Positions 34,102-43,342 of a stretch of 64,000 nt of DNA are shown here, piece after piece (position 1 is the first letter of the stretch; the number at the start of each line of letters is the position of its first letter). Below the pieces are notes generated by a model. The model was not told the DNA's origin, made no database searches, and saw only the letters and a list, made by a program, of their open reading frames with translations. The stretch lies in assembly GCF_040829825.1 (NCBI RefSeq), contig NZ_JBFOLH010000001.1; one strand, 5' to 3'. Made by a program: the position numbers and the translations under genes. Source of the stretch: Leadbetterella sp040829825 (GTDB lineage Bacteria > Bacteroidota > Bacteroidia > Cytophagales > Spirosomataceae).

Positions 34102-35132
34102 AAACCGCTGTTGTCTTCCGGTTTTCTGCCATGGGCGACGTGGCCCTGACCATGGGAACCCTGGCTACGGTGCTGAAGCACCGTCCCGACCTGAAGATCA
34201 TTATGGTTACGCGCGGCAAATTTGTACCTTTTTTTAATAACAGCCCGGGCATTGAAGTTTTCCCCTGTGATTTTGAAGGAGAACACAAGGGTCCCGCAGG
34301 CATCATTTATCTTTTCAGGCAACTGCAGCATTTCCGGCCCGATTATGTGCTGGATCTCCACCAGAACCTGCGTACCCGTTTCCTGAAGGCACTTTTTTCC
34401 CTCTCCGGCAAAAAGGTCTTCAGCCTCGATAAGCACCGGGCAGAGAAAAAGCAGATCATTCGGGGCGAGCACCATATACCGGTAAAGCATGTTTGTGAGC
34501 AATACCTCGACGTATTCAAAGCCGCCGGTATCATTGAGAGCACAATTCACATTGAAAACCTTACTCCCCTGTTTAAAACTTCCGGGGGCGTTAAACGAAC
34601 CGTTGACCAGTGGATACAGCAGGAAAACGCCATACCGTTTATCGGAATTGCCCCTTTTGCTCAGCACAAAGGCAAAATATGGCCGCTTGAGCGGTACCAA
34701 AAACTCATTGAACTGCTTCCGGAAAAGTATCCCGGACATAAAATCCTGCTGTTTGGCGGCGGGCCCAAAGAAGGAGAGATCCTGGAAAAAGTGGCCCGGA
34801 AATACCCCGGTACGCTGAATCTCGTCAACCGGTTTTCCCTGGAAGAAGAGCTGGAGCTGATCTCCCGCGCCACCTGCTTCATCAGTGGAGACACATCTAA
34901 TATGCATTTCGCCGCCATGATGGGAGTAAAGGTCATCTCCATCTGGGGCGCCACCCATACACTCACCGGCTTCGGCCCTCTCTTTCAGCCCGAACAAAAC
35001 AAAGTGGAAATCTCACGGGAGGTCCTCACCTGCCGCCCCTGCTCGGTCTATGGAAAAGAGCCCTGCAGGAGAGGTGACTATGCCTGCCTTGACTGGCTTA
35101 AGCCTGAAACGGTTATGCTGAAAACAGAATAG
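34098..35132 (+). CDS. Glycosyltransferase family 9 (heptosyltransferase-like)
   Basis: A 344-residue GT-B enzyme of the ADP-heptose:LPS heptosyltransferase family. It starts with FRFSAMGDVALTMGTLATVLKHRPD, and the donor site motif FISGDTSNMHFAAMMGVKVISIWG (about 258-281) is typical. Cysteine-rich end (LTCRPCSVYGKEPCRRG). It probably adds a sugar to lipopolysaccharide core. It is transcribed with thrA-thrB-DUF4254. Confidence 0.9.
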   Translation: MKTAVVFRFSAMGDVALTMGTLATVLKHRPDLKIIMVTRGKFVPFFNNSPGIEVFPCDFEGEHKGPAGIIYLFRQLQHFRPDYVLDLHQNLRTRFLKALFSLSGKKVFSLDKHRAEKKQIIRGEHHIPVKHVCEQYLDVFKAAGIIESTIHIENLTPLFKTSGGVKRTVDQWIQQENAIPFIGIAPFAQHKGKIWPLERYQKLIELLPEKYPGHKILLFGGGPKEGEILEKVARKYPGTLNLVNRFSLEEELELISRATCFISGDTSNMHFAAMMGVKVISIWGATHTLTGFGPLFQPEQNKVEISREVLTCRPCSVYGKEPCRRGDYACLDWLKPETVMLKTE

Positions 35133-35162
35133 AAACAAACTTCAAAGGAAGCTCAGCCTGTC

Positions 35163-36491
35163 TTAAAATACCACGTTCCCCTGGTAAATCAGTGATTTTA
35201 CCGGTGACATCCGCGACACGGCTTCTGCAGAGCAGCTTGCTTCCAGGAAAACCAGGTCTGCAGCATCACCGGTACGCGGCCATTGCTGAACACCTTTGTC
35301 GTCTAACGGCACCGGGCCGCCCGTGGCCAGCTTCAGCATCCGGCTAAGGCCCGATTCAGAAGTATAGCCGTACAGCTGAGCCGCCAGGTTGGCTTTCTGC
35401 AAGACACTTCCGGTGCCAAAGGTGTTCCAGTGGTCTACGATGCTGTCATTACCCGTCAGCACTTCCACCCCGTATTTCATCAGGGTCGGAATAGGCATAA
35501 CCAGCCCGCCAAAAGGAATGGTAGAGACAATGCCTACCCCGGCGGCGGCGAGCTTTTCTGCCATGGCCTCCTGCCCGCTTTTATCCAGCCGCCCCAAAGC
35601 AAAACCATGACTTACATAGGTCTTTCCCCGGAGCACCGGGTTTTCATTAACTTTAGCAATAAGATATTCTATGGTCTGGATGCCTGAACTGCCCTGTTCG
35701 TGCAGGTGAATATCAATACCCTTTTTATGGTCAAGGGCAAGCTGTACCGTAAAATCTATTGTCTTTTCAATGGCCCCGTCAATGCTGAAAGGATCCAGCC
35801 CGCCGATAAAATCGATATCCATACCGGCAGCTTCTTTCATATAGGGAACAGAGTCGGTGTAAAAAACACCGTGCTGGGGGAAAATCACCAATTCAGTCCC
35901 GAAAACCTTCTTTTTATTTTCCAGGGCCTTTTCCAGGTTTTTCAGGGAATCTAATTTCGAGGTAGGCTCAATATTGACATGGCTGCGGGCAAAAGCCGTT
36001 CCCTTGGATTGCAGAAGCTCGATCAGCCGCTCTGCTTTCTCTGTAGAGTGTTTCAGCATACCGGGCAGCATTTTCTGCTCCAGGGCTATCATTCCTTTTA
36101 CCCCTCCGCTTCTTCTTACGGCGCGCCACTGATCACTGTAGAACGTTTTATCCAGGTGAATGTGCATGTCCCGGAAGGCCGGGAGCATCAGCATTCCGCC
36201 TGCATCTATGGCTTGGGCATCAGGCCGGTCAGCACTGACCTTCGTGATCTTCCCGTTTCCGATCTCTACCTGGAAAAGACCTGTTTGGGTGGCAATAACT
36301 TCATCTCCTTCGTATTCAAAGCCGGTTTCCAGCCTTACATTTTTAAGCGTATAACTTTTGTCCATTGGCCTCATTTCTTTGGTTGGGTTCCGGGTATCCT
36401 CCCCTTGCGCCCATAAAATACCGGGAGCAAGCACTGCTCCTGCCAGGTTGGTAGACGCATTTTTCAGGAAAGTCTTACGGGAAATATTCAT
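35163..36491 (-). CDS. Exported cytosine-deaminase-like amidohydrolase
   Basis: Starting at ATG 36491 the product is 442 residues with an SRKTFLKNAS leader followed by a hydrophobic stretch ending ILWAQG, a Tat-like signal with RK in place of RR. The amidohydrolase fold carries HIHLDKTF (metal His pair), DIHLHEQG, VSHGFALG and TGNDSIVDHW, matching cytosine deaminase/AtzC-type motifs. An upstream in-frame start at 36518 would overlap mpl. An exported deaminase of this kind is unusual; the substrate, perhaps a pyrimidine, triazine or cyclic amide, is unknown. Confidence 0.82.
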   Translation of the reverse strand: MNISRKTFLKNASTNLAGAVLAPGILWAQGEDTRNPTKEMRPMDKSYTLKNVRLETGFEYEGDEVIATQTGLFQVEIGNGKITKVSADRPDAQAIDAGGMLMLPAFRDMHIHLDKTFYSDQWRAVRRSGGVKGMIALEQKMLPGMLKHSTEKAERLIELLQSKGTAFARSHVNIEPTSKLDSLKNLEKALENKKKVFGTELVIFPQHGVFYTDSVPYMKEAAGMDIDFIGGLDPFSIDGAIEKTIDFTVQLALDHKKGIDIHLHEQGSSGIQTIEYLIAKVNENPVLRGKTYVSHGFALGRLDKSGQEAMAEKLAAAGVGIVSTIPFGGLVMPIPTLMKYGVEVLTGNDSIVDHWNTFGTGSVLQKANLAAQLYGYTSESGLSRMLKLATGGPVPLDDKGVQQWPRTGDAADLVFLEASCSAEAVSRMSPVKSLIYQGNVVF

Positions 36492-36504
36492 TTTCAGGGT
36501 GTGT

Positions 36505-37884
36505 TTAAAGGGTTTCAAGCAATTCTGTCACTGTTTCTTTCAGATCGAGTCCGCCGAAGGTACCTGACGACATCAGCAATAAATTGCGGTCTTTCCAGTC
36601 GAGCGAGCTAAGATAGGCCAGCAGGTCAGCAGCATCAGAGAAAACAAGCAGGTCGGGCCGGCCGAAATACTTTTTCACCTCTTCCGGGCTGATGGGCGGC
36701 ATCTTTTTCATTTCCAGCGTATGCGGAGAATAGAAAACAATGGCCGTATCGGCATCATCCAGCTTATGGGCATAATGGGGCAGGAAATCTTTGTTCAGGC
36801 TGGAGTAGGTGTGCAGTTCATAAGCCGCCACCAGCTGCCGGCTGCCGTACAATTCTTTCACGGCACGGGTAGTAGCACCTACCTTGGAAGGGGCATGGGC
36901 GAAATCTCTGAAAATATGGGTACTTTCGTTTTTACCCAGCGTTTCCAGTCGCTTGGCAGCCCCTTTAAATGTTTGTATGGCTTCAAAAAAAGCGCTTTCA
37001 CTGATCCCCAGCTTCTCGCAGATGATCCGGGCCCCGTTCAGGTTTTTCAGGTTATGCTCACCGAAAATCCCGAGTGGCAGCCCGCCTTCGGGCGTTTCAG
37101 CATAAACTTTCCCGTTTCTTACTTCATACGGATAAGCCTTGTAAGGGATCTCCTCTATTCCTTCCCGGGGTACTCCCCCGATTTTGACAGCCTCTTCGTC
37201 AGTGGCATCGTAGAGCAGCACACCGGGCCGTTCCATGCCGTCGGCCAGCTTCATGAATGTATCGGTATACGACTCAAAAGTAGGAAACACATTGAAGTGA
37301 TCCCAGGCCACACCGCTGATCAATGCAATATGCGGATGATAAAATAAAAACTTGGAGCGCATTTCGATCGGGCTGGCCAGGTATTCATCGCCCTCGATAA
37401 TAATGACGGGCGCATCGTGCGTCAGCCTGACCATCAGGTCAAACCCTTCGATCTGCGCCCCCACCAGGTAATCAAAATTATGCCTGTGATAAGCCAGCAC
37501 GTGCAGGATCATGCTGGTAATAGAGGTTTTGCCGTGACTGCCGGCAATTACCACACGCTTTTTATTCCTGCTTTGTTCAAAAACATACTCCGGGAACGAA
37601 TATACCCGTACCCCCGATTTTTGAGCCATCAGAAGCTCAGGATTATCCTTTCGGGCATGCATACCCAGGATCACCGCATCCAGGTCAGCGGTGATCCGGC
37701 TCTCGTCCCAGCCGGTTTCAGCCGGTAAGATGCCCGCGGCAGCAAGCCGCGAGCGCGCCGGTTCGTAGATTTCATCATCCGAACCGGATACCTCAAAACC
37801 TTTACTTTTCAATGCCAGGGCAAGATTGTGCATTACAGCACCGCCGACAGCGATAAAATGCACTTTGGGATGGGAATTACTCAT
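36505..37884 (-). CDS. mpl: UDP-N-acetylmuramate:L-alanyl-gamma-D-glutamyl-meso-diaminopimelate ligase
   Basis: Mpl reattaches recycled tripeptide to UDP-MurNAc in murein recycling. The 459-residue Mur-ligase chain has an N-terminal VHFIAVGGAVMHNLA, the ATP loop GSHGKTS (115-121), IIEGDEYLASP (central domain) and DFAHAPSKVGATTRAV (C-terminal domain). These features separate Mpl from MurC. It is the first gene of a minus-strand pair with the amidohydrolase 13 bases downstream. Confidence 0.95.
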   Translation of the reverse strand: MSNSHPKVHFIAVGGAVMHNLALALKSKGFEVSGSDDEIYEPARSRLAAAGILPAETGWDESRITADLDAVILGMHARKDNPELLMAQKSGVRVYSFPEYVFEQSRNKKRVVIAGSHGKTSITSMILHVLAYHRHNFDYLVGAQIEGFDLMVRLTHDAPVIIIEGDEYLASPIEMRSKFLFYHPHIALISGVAWDHFNVFPTFESYTDTFMKLADGMERPGVLLYDATDEEAVKIGGVPREGIEEIPYKAYPYEVRNGKVYAETPEGGLPLGIFGEHNLKNLNGARIICEKLGISESAFFEAIQTFKGAAKRLETLGKNESTHIFRDFAHAPSKVGATTRAVKELYGSRQLVAAYELHTYSSLNKDFLPHYAHKLDDADTAIVFYSPHTLEMKKMPPISPEEVKKYFGRPDLLVFSDAADLLAYLSSLDWKDRNLLLMSSGTFGGLDLKETVTELLETL

Positions 37885-37954
37885 GAATTAAATTAACGAG
37901 AGTTAAGAACGAAACAGGATACATTTTACGTTATTTAAGAACCCTGCATTTCCT

Positions 37955-37985
37955 TTGCAAAGTTGTGAAAAATATATCAATTTTG
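37955..37985 (+). promoter_or_regulatory. Promoter of the arginine decarboxylase gene
   Basis: TTG (37955-37957), 20 bases, then CAATTTTG (37978-37985), one base off TAnnTTTG. It lies 44 bases before the start codon. Confidence 0.5.
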
Positions 37986-38028
37986 CACGAATTTTTAAAA
38001 TCTAAACGCGGGTTTCCTTCAACAGCGA

Positions 38029-39510
38029 ATGAAGAGGTATATCGACTTAATTCAACAGACATTCGAGTTCCCTACCCGGGAGTTCGGGGTGGATGCACAG
38101 AATAATCTCCAGTTTAATAACGTTCCGCTGATGGACGTTATCAAAAGATACGGCACGCCGCTCAGAATAAGTTACTTACCTAAAATAGGCGAGCACATTG
38201 AGCATTCCAGGCTCCTGTTTAAGAATGCCATGAAGAGGTACAATTACAAGGGGAGCTACACCTATTGCTACTGCACCAAATCGTCGCATTTCAAGTTTAT
38301 CCTGGATACGGCGCTGAAGCATAACATTCATCTCGAAACCTCATCGGCCTTTGATATACCTCTGATTGAAACGCTTTACGACGAAGGAAAGGTCTCTAAA
38401 GATACTTATGTGATCTGCAACGGCCACAAAATGCCGCAGTATCTCAAAAACATTACCAACCTGCTGAACCGGGGCTTTGTCAACTGTACGCCCATCCTCG
38501 ATAACCTTGACGAGATCGACTATTACCTCGAAAATGTAACGGCAGATAACGTAAATATCGGGATACGGATCGCTACCGACGAAGAGCCCACTTTCTCGTT
38601 TTATACTTCCCGGCTGGGGATCCGCTACCGTGATGTAGACGATCTCTACCTGAAAAAAATAAAACCCGACGAGCGTTTTAAGCTGAAAATGCTCCACTTT
38701 TTCATCAATTCAGGCATTAAAGATACCGCCTACTACTGGTCGGAGCTCACCCGCTTTATGTTCAAATACTGCGAGATGAAACGCATCTGCCCCGAGCTTG
38801 ATTCCATTGATATTGGCGGGGGCATGCCTATCCAGACCTCGGTGGTGTATAACTTTGATTACCAGGCCATGGTCGATGAAATCATTGAAAACATCCAGTG
38901 GATCTGCCATAAAAACAATGTACCGGTACCCAATATTCTTACCGAGTTCGGCAGCTATACCGTAGGCGAAAGCGGCGCTATCCTGTACAAGATCATTGAT
39001 CAGAAGCAGCAAAACGACCGCGAGCTGTGGTACATGATCGACGGTTCGTTTATTACCCAGCTTCCTGACGCCTGGGGCATCGGCCAGAAGTATATCATGC
39101 TTCCTATCAACAACTGGGACGCGCCGTATACCAAAGTCAACCTGGGCGGGCTTACCTGCGATTCAGCCGATTATTACAATACGGAGTCGCACTCGGAAGA
39201 CCTCTATATGCCGATCATTGACGACAACGACCCGAATGACGAGCAATACATCGGTTTTTTCCATACCGGGGCTTACCAGGAGTCGCTGGGCGGCTATGGC
39301 GGTATACAGCACTGCCTCATACCGGCACCGAAGCACGTGCTGATCGACAGGGATGAAAACGGCAACATCACTACCGAGCTCTTTGCTGATGAGCAAACCG
39401 AAGAGTCAATGCTGAAAATCCTGGGCTACCGCAGCAAGCGCAATACCGCAGAGCCGCTCCAGGAAACCTCTTCGAAAATGCATTTTCACGAAGAAACAAA
39501 AGATAATTAA
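38029..39510 (+). CDS. Arginine decarboxylase (fold III PLP enzyme)
   Basis: A 493-residue alanine-racemase-fold decarboxylase. PLP lysine 84 sits in YCYCTKSSHFKF; later blocks are DIGGGMPIQT (near 263), TEFGSYTVGES, and CDSADYYN at the active site. Bacteroidota proteins of this length are annotated as arginine decarboxylase, giving agmatine for polyamine synthesis; they are shorter than E. coli SpeA. Diaminopimelate or carboxynorspermidine decarboxylase remain possible. A 40-residue lipoprotein follows 38 bases later, as in many relatives. Confidence 0.85.
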   Translation: MKRYIDLIQQTFEFPTREFGVDAQNNLQFNNVPLMDVIKRYGTPLRISYLPKIGEHIEHSRLLFKNAMKRYNYKGSYTYCYCTKSSHFKFILDTALKHNIHLETSSAFDIPLIETLYDEGKVSKDTYVICNGHKMPQYLKNITNLLNRGFVNCTPILDNLDEIDYYLENVTADNVNIGIRIATDEEPTFSFYTSRLGIRYRDVDDLYLKKIKPDERFKLKMLHFFINSGIKDTAYYWSELTRFMFKYCEMKRICPELDSIDIGGGMPIQTSVVYNFDYQAMVDEIIENIQWICHKNNVPVPNILTEFGSYTVGESGAILYKIIDQKQQNDRELWYMIDGSFITQLPDAWGIGQKYIMLPINNWDAPYTKVNLGGLTCDSADYYNTESHSEDLYMPIIDDNDPNDEQYIGFFHTGAYQESLGGYGGIQHCLIPAPKHVLIDRDENGNITTELFADEQTEESMLKILGYRSKRNTAEPLQETSSKMHFHEETKDN

Positions 39511-39548
39511 GCATTGAGCGTTATATAGATAAGAACCGGTTCCAGACT

Positions 39549-39671
39549 ATGAAAAAATACATTGCCTTTTCGCTGCTCGTGGTGGGCCTGCTGGCTACCT
39601 CGTGCCGGAAGCAGACTTGCCCTGCTTACTCATCTATTGATGAAAAAGCAGTTGAAAATCCGATTTTTTAA
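39549..39671 (+). CDS. Small lipoprotein (40 residues)
   Basis: A short frame with a textbook lipoprotein signal: MKKYIAFSLLVVGLLATSC, cysteine 19, then RKQTCPAYSSIDEKAVENPIF. The CPAYS motif after the lipid-anchored cysteine is, as I recall, seen in other tiny Bacteroidota lipoproteins. It follows arginine decarboxylase and precedes the sugar ketoisomerase gene by 46 bases. Function unknown. Confidence 0.65.
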   Translation: MKKYIAFSLLVVGLLATSCRKQTCPAYSSIDEKAVENPIF

Positions 39672-39717
39672 GTAATTTGCAGTCAGGAATAAAATAGAAT
39701 TTTATTCAGACTAACCT

Positions 39718-40131
39718 ATGGCCTCCGTAATTACATTAAAATCGGTAGAGAACCACGATGGTTTTCTGTCTGTTTTTGAGCACCTCATGCCGGGCTCTAT
39801 TGAGCGGGCTTACTTTATTTATAATGTCCCGGAGAGCAGTGTCCGGGGTGGTCATCGCCATCACCATACCTGGCAGGGCCTGATTTGCCTGAACGGTTCC
39901 TGCCAGATCTATGTACAGGAATCAGAAGATACCGATTACATTGTTACGCTGGACAGCCCGCAGAAATGTCTCCTGCTAAAGCCTTCTGACTGGCACCAGA
40001 TGTACGAATTCACCGAAGGCAGCATCCTGCTGGTGCTGGCCAACCGAAACTACGATCCTGAAGATTATATCGATACACCTTACAATGAAACCCATGTCAT
40101 TCAAAAGATGTACAATTCCGTAAACTCCTGA
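39718..40131 (+). CDS. Sugar 3,4-ketoisomerase (FdtA/QdtA, WxcM-like cupin)
   Basis: A 137-residue cupin enzyme that moves the keto group of dTDP-4-keto-6-deoxyhexose to C3. The active-site histidine cluster is GGHRHHHTW (44-52), typical of FdtA/QdtA. It is cytosolic and coupled to the aminotransferase by a one-base overlap (TGATG). The pair makes a dTDP-3-amino-3,6-dideoxyhexose (Fuc3N or Qui3N type). Confidence 0.9.
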   Translation: MASVITLKSVENHDGFLSVFEHLMPGSIERAYFIYNVPESSVRGGHRHHHTWQGLICLNGSCQIYVQESEDTDYIVTLDSPQKCLLLKPSDWHQMYEFTEGSILLVLANRNYDPEDYIDTPYNETHVIQKMYNSVNS

Positions 40132-41219
40132 TGGCAATTCCTTTTTTATCTCTCAAAGCGCTCAACCAACCCTATACGGCTGAGCTCGAAGCGGTATTTC
40201 ATCAATTCCTCGACAAGGGCTTTTATATGCTTTCTGACCGGGTGAAGCAATTTGAAGACGAGTTCGCCGCCTTCTGCTCGGCCCCGTTTTGTGTAGGGGT
40301 TGCTAACGGACTCGATGCCATTGAGCTCATTCTGCAAAGCCTGGAGCTGGAAAAAGGAGCTGAGGTTATTGTTCCGGCCAATACCTACTATGCCACCATT
40401 CTTGCCGTGCTGAATGCCGGAATGACCCCCGTGCTGGTAGAGCCTGACCCGCACACCTTCCTCCTGGATGCCGAAACGGCGGAGAAAGCGGTTACCGAAA
40501 AAACCGCTGCCCTGCTTGCCGTAAACCTGTACGGCAAAATGTGTGATTACGATGCTCTTTCAGCACTGGCCCGGAAATATAACCTGAAGCTCATCACTGA
40601 CGCGGCACAAAGCCACGGAGCGCTGTATAAGGGCTCCACCGACTGTCCCGGCACCGATGCCATAGCTTACAGCTTCTACCCTACAAAGAACCTGGGCGCC
40701 CTGTCGGATGCCGGCGCGGTGATCACCCGCCACGAGGCCCTTGCCCGCAACGTACGTGCCCGCAGGAACTACGGCTCAGAGGTACGCTACCAGTTTGACT
40801 ACCTGGGCAAAAACAGTCGCCTGAGCGAGCTCCAGGCTGCTTTTCTTTCTGTTAAATTAAACCATCTGAACCGCGAGACAGAACGACGAAGAGCCCTGGC
40901 AGTGCGGTATCTTTCGGAAATCAAAAACGAAAAGCTGGTTCTTCCTCCCGGGGAAACCGCCGGTGAAGATGCCTGGCATTTGTTTGTAATCAGAACCCGC
41001 CGGAGAGAAGACCTTAAAGTGCATCTGCAAAATGCGGGAATTGGCTTTGATGTTCACTACCCCACTCCGCCCCACAGGCAAAAAGCGCTGTCATTTCTCC
41101 ATCCCCTCCGTTTCCCTGTAACCGAAGAAATTCACGACACCGTACTGAGCATACCCCTGAACGGCACGCTCAGCGATCGCGACGCAGACCATATTATTAC
41201 CACCCTTAACCAATTCTGA
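40131..41219 (+). CDS. DegT/DnrJ/EryC1/StrS aminotransferase (FdtB/QdtB-like)
   Basis: A 362-residue PLP enzyme. The internal-aldimine lysine is Lys186 in SFYPTKNLGALSDAGA; TDAAQSHGA (156-164) binds the cofactor. Such enzymes aminate keto sugars on nucleotide carriers. Between a ketoisomerase and a polyprenyl-sugar transferase its task is to aminate C3 of the product of the gene before it. No acetyltransferase (FdtC/QdtC) lies here. Confidence 0.93.
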   Translation: MAIPFLSLKALNQPYTAELEAVFHQFLDKGFYMLSDRVKQFEDEFAAFCSAPFCVGVANGLDAIELILQSLELEKGAEVIVPANTYYATILAVLNAGMTPVLVEPDPHTFLLDAETAEKAVTEKTAALLAVNLYGKMCDYDALSALARKYNLKLITDAAQSHGALYKGSTDCPGTDAIAYSFYPTKNLGALSDAGAVITRHEALARNVRARRNYGSEVRYQFDYLGKNSRLSELQAAFLSVKLNHLNRETERRRALAVRYLSEIKNEKLVLPPGETAGEDAWHLFVIRTRRREDLKVHLQNAGIGFDVHYPTPPHRQKALSFLHPLRFPVTEEIHDTVLSIPLNGTLSDRDADHIITTLNQF

Positions 41220-41220
41220 T

Positions 41221-42135
41221 ATGTTTGATTTTTCAATAGTAATCCCGGTTTATAATGGTGCCCCGTCTATTGAAAGCTTAGTACAGACCATTCACAAAGA
41301 CCTCTCCGGCTACCGTTTTGAAATTATCCTGGTCAATGACGGCTCAAAAGACCGATCGGCACAGATATGCCAGGAAATAGCCGACACTTTCCCGGCGGTC
41401 ACTTTCGTTAATCTCCGGAAAAACTTCGGGGAATTCAACGCCGTCATGTGCGGGCTCAGCTTTGTAACCGGTAAATATGCAGCGATTATTGACGACGACT
41501 TCCAGAACCCGCCTTCTGAAATCCTCAAGCTTTACCATAAGGCCATTTCCGAAGACTTTGATGTGGTATACAGCTATTACGACGAAAAGAAGCACCACTG
41601 GTTCCGGAACTTCGGCAGCAAGACCATCAACCTGCTGACCACCTGGCTCCTGAAAAAACCGGCCGACCTCTACCTCAGCAGCTTCAAGCTGATCAAAAAG
41701 GAGGTGATCACGGAAATTATTAAGAGCCGTATGCCGCATCCGTACATTGACGGGCTCATTTTCCAGGTGACCGGTAACGTAGGAAAAGAAAAGGTAATTC
41801 ACCGGAACCGGCTGGAGGGGCACTCCAATTACTCCATGACCAAGCTGATCAGCCTCACCCTGGCCATCATTTTCGGTTACTCCATGATCCCCTTACGGCT
41901 CACGTTCCTGGCCGGCTTCTTTTCTATCGTATTCTCGCTTATATATATGGGCTTTTATGCCTTCCGGCTGATCAGCCAATGGGGATCACCCATCATTATT
42001 TTCATGTGCGGGGTGATTCTGTGCTGTTTTGCACTGATCGGAGAGTACATCGGCACTACTTTCCTGATTGCTTCCGGGAAGCCGCAATACATTATAAAAT
42101 CAGTTTCAAAGAAAGAAATAATTGACCGTTCATAA
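41221..42135 (+). CDS. Polyprenyl-phosphate glycosyltransferase (GT2, GtrB/ArnC-like)
   Basis: A 304-residue enzyme with a GT-A head (IPVYNGAPSIE, DGSKDRS, DDDFQNPP, with the metal DDD) and two C-terminal membrane helices (about 222-250 and 258-285), like GtrB, ArnC and DPM1. It loads a sugar on undecaprenyl phosphate at the inner face of the membrane. It begins one base after the aminotransferase, so it may use or compete for the amino sugar. Confidence 0.9.
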   Translation: MFDFSIVIPVYNGAPSIESLVQTIHKDLSGYRFEIILVNDGSKDRSAQICQEIADTFPAVTFVNLRKNFGEFNAVMCGLSFVTGKYAAIIDDDFQNPPSEILKLYHKAISEDFDVVYSYYDEKKHHWFRNFGSKTINLLTTWLLKKPADLYLSSFKLIKKEVITEIIKSRMPHPYIDGLIFQVTGNVGKEKVIHRNRLEGHSNYSMTKLISLTLAIIFGYSMIPLRLTFLAGFFSIVFSLIYMGFYAFRLISQWGSPIIIFMCGVILCCFALIGEYIGTTFLIASGKPQYIIKSVSKKEIIDRS

Positions 42136-42144
42136 AAATATCAG

Positions 42145-42174
42145 TTGCAGGAAGGGCTTAAAGTGATATTTTTG
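42145..42174 (+). promoter_or_regulatory. lepB promoter
   Basis: TTG (42145-42147) and TATTTTTG (42167-42174) with a 19-base spacer, a near perfect Bacteroidota promoter 20 bases ahead of the start codon. Confidence 0.7.
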
Positions 42175-42193
42175 CACAAATTTTAAAAGACTT

Positions 42194-43312
42194 ATGTCAG
42201 AAAAAAAGAAAAAAAAATCTCCGATGCGGGAATGGTGGGACTCCGTACTGTTTGCCGTCATTGCCGCTACCCTGATCAGGGGGCTGTTCCTGGAGGCCTA
42301 TACCATACCTACAGGCTCTATGGAAAAAAGCCTTTTAGTAGATGACTTCCTCTTTGTTTCCAAGGTTCATTACGGAGCCAGAACACCCAAAACCATTCTG
42401 CAGGTACCCCTCACCCATCAGAAGATCTGGTTTACCGATATTCCTTCTTACCTCGACTGGATTCAGCTGCCCAATTACCGGCTTCCCGGCTTTACCAGCA
42501 TTAAGAATAACGACGTGGTGGTTTTCAACTACCCCGGTACGCCTTTGCGCCCGGACCAGTTCGGCGGCTTTGACAAATACCCGGTAGACCTCCGTACCAA
42601 CTACATCAAGCGCTGTATGGGTATCCCCGGCGATATGGTGGAAGTGCGTGACGCCGTGGTCTACGTTAACGGCAAGCCGCTACCGGAAGTAAAAGGGGTT
42701 CAGAAATATTACGACATTGAATTCAATACCAACCCTAACGAGAAGATCTTTGACAAAGCTGATGTGGAAGTAAATGGCCGCAGAGGCGATAACGGCAAAT
42801 ACTATTACCGTATCAACGCTACCGCTGCCGGCCTGGAAGAGATCAAAGGATACGACTTTGTGACCAATGTATACCCGGATATCCTGGCCAAAGGCGATAC
42901 CTCCAGCATTTACGGGATAGCCTTCCCGTACAACGCCCGGCTGTTTCCGTTTAACCGCGATAACTTCGGCCCGATCACCGTGCCTAAGAAAGGGATGAAA
43001 ATTGCGCTGAATGAAAAGAACATTGCCCTCTACGGAACGGTTATTACTACTTTTGACCTGAACAAAAATGCCGAATTGAAAAATGGCAAAGTATACCTGG
43101 ATGGCAATGAAATCAGTGAATATACCTTTAACCAGGATTATTACTTCATGATGGGAGATAACCGCTACGAATCAGACGACTCCCGTTTCTGGGGTTTTGT
43201 GCCTGAAGATCACGTGGTGGGTAAGGCAGCGTTTATCTGGATGTCGATTGACCGTGACGGCTCTTTCCTGAATAAGATACGGTGGAAGCGGCTGTTCAAT
43301 ATTATCCGCTAG
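42194..43312 (+). CDS. lepB: Signal peptidase I
   Basis: LepB cleaves signal peptides at the outer face of the inner membrane. The 372-residue chain has one N-terminal membrane helix (about 17-36), the serine in PTGSMEKSL (Ser42), the lysine in NYIKRCMGIPGD (Lys140) and the C-terminal box MGDNRYESDDSRFWG. The length, with a large insert between boxes (about 160-320), is usual in Bacteroidota. It has its own promoter. Confidence 0.97.
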   Translation: MSEKKKKKSPMREWWDSVLFAVIAATLIRGLFLEAYTIPTGSMEKSLLVDDFLFVSKVHYGARTPKTILQVPLTHQKIWFTDIPSYLDWIQLPNYRLPGFTSIKNNDVVVFNYPGTPLRPDQFGGFDKYPVDLRTNYIKRCMGIPGDMVEVRDAVVYVNGKPLPEVKGVQKYYDIEFNTNPNEKIFDKADVEVNGRRGDNGKYYYRINATAAGLEEIKGYDFVTNVYPDILAKGDTSSIYGIAFPYNARLFPFNRDNFGPITVPKKGMKIALNEKNIALYGTVITTFDLNKNAELKNGKVYLDGNEISEYTFNQDYYFMMGDNRYESDDSRFWGFVPEDHVVGKAAFIWMSIDRDGSFLNKIRWKRLFNIIR

Positions 43313-43342
43313 CCCTTTATTCGGCTTCGCCTCATTTTTTTA

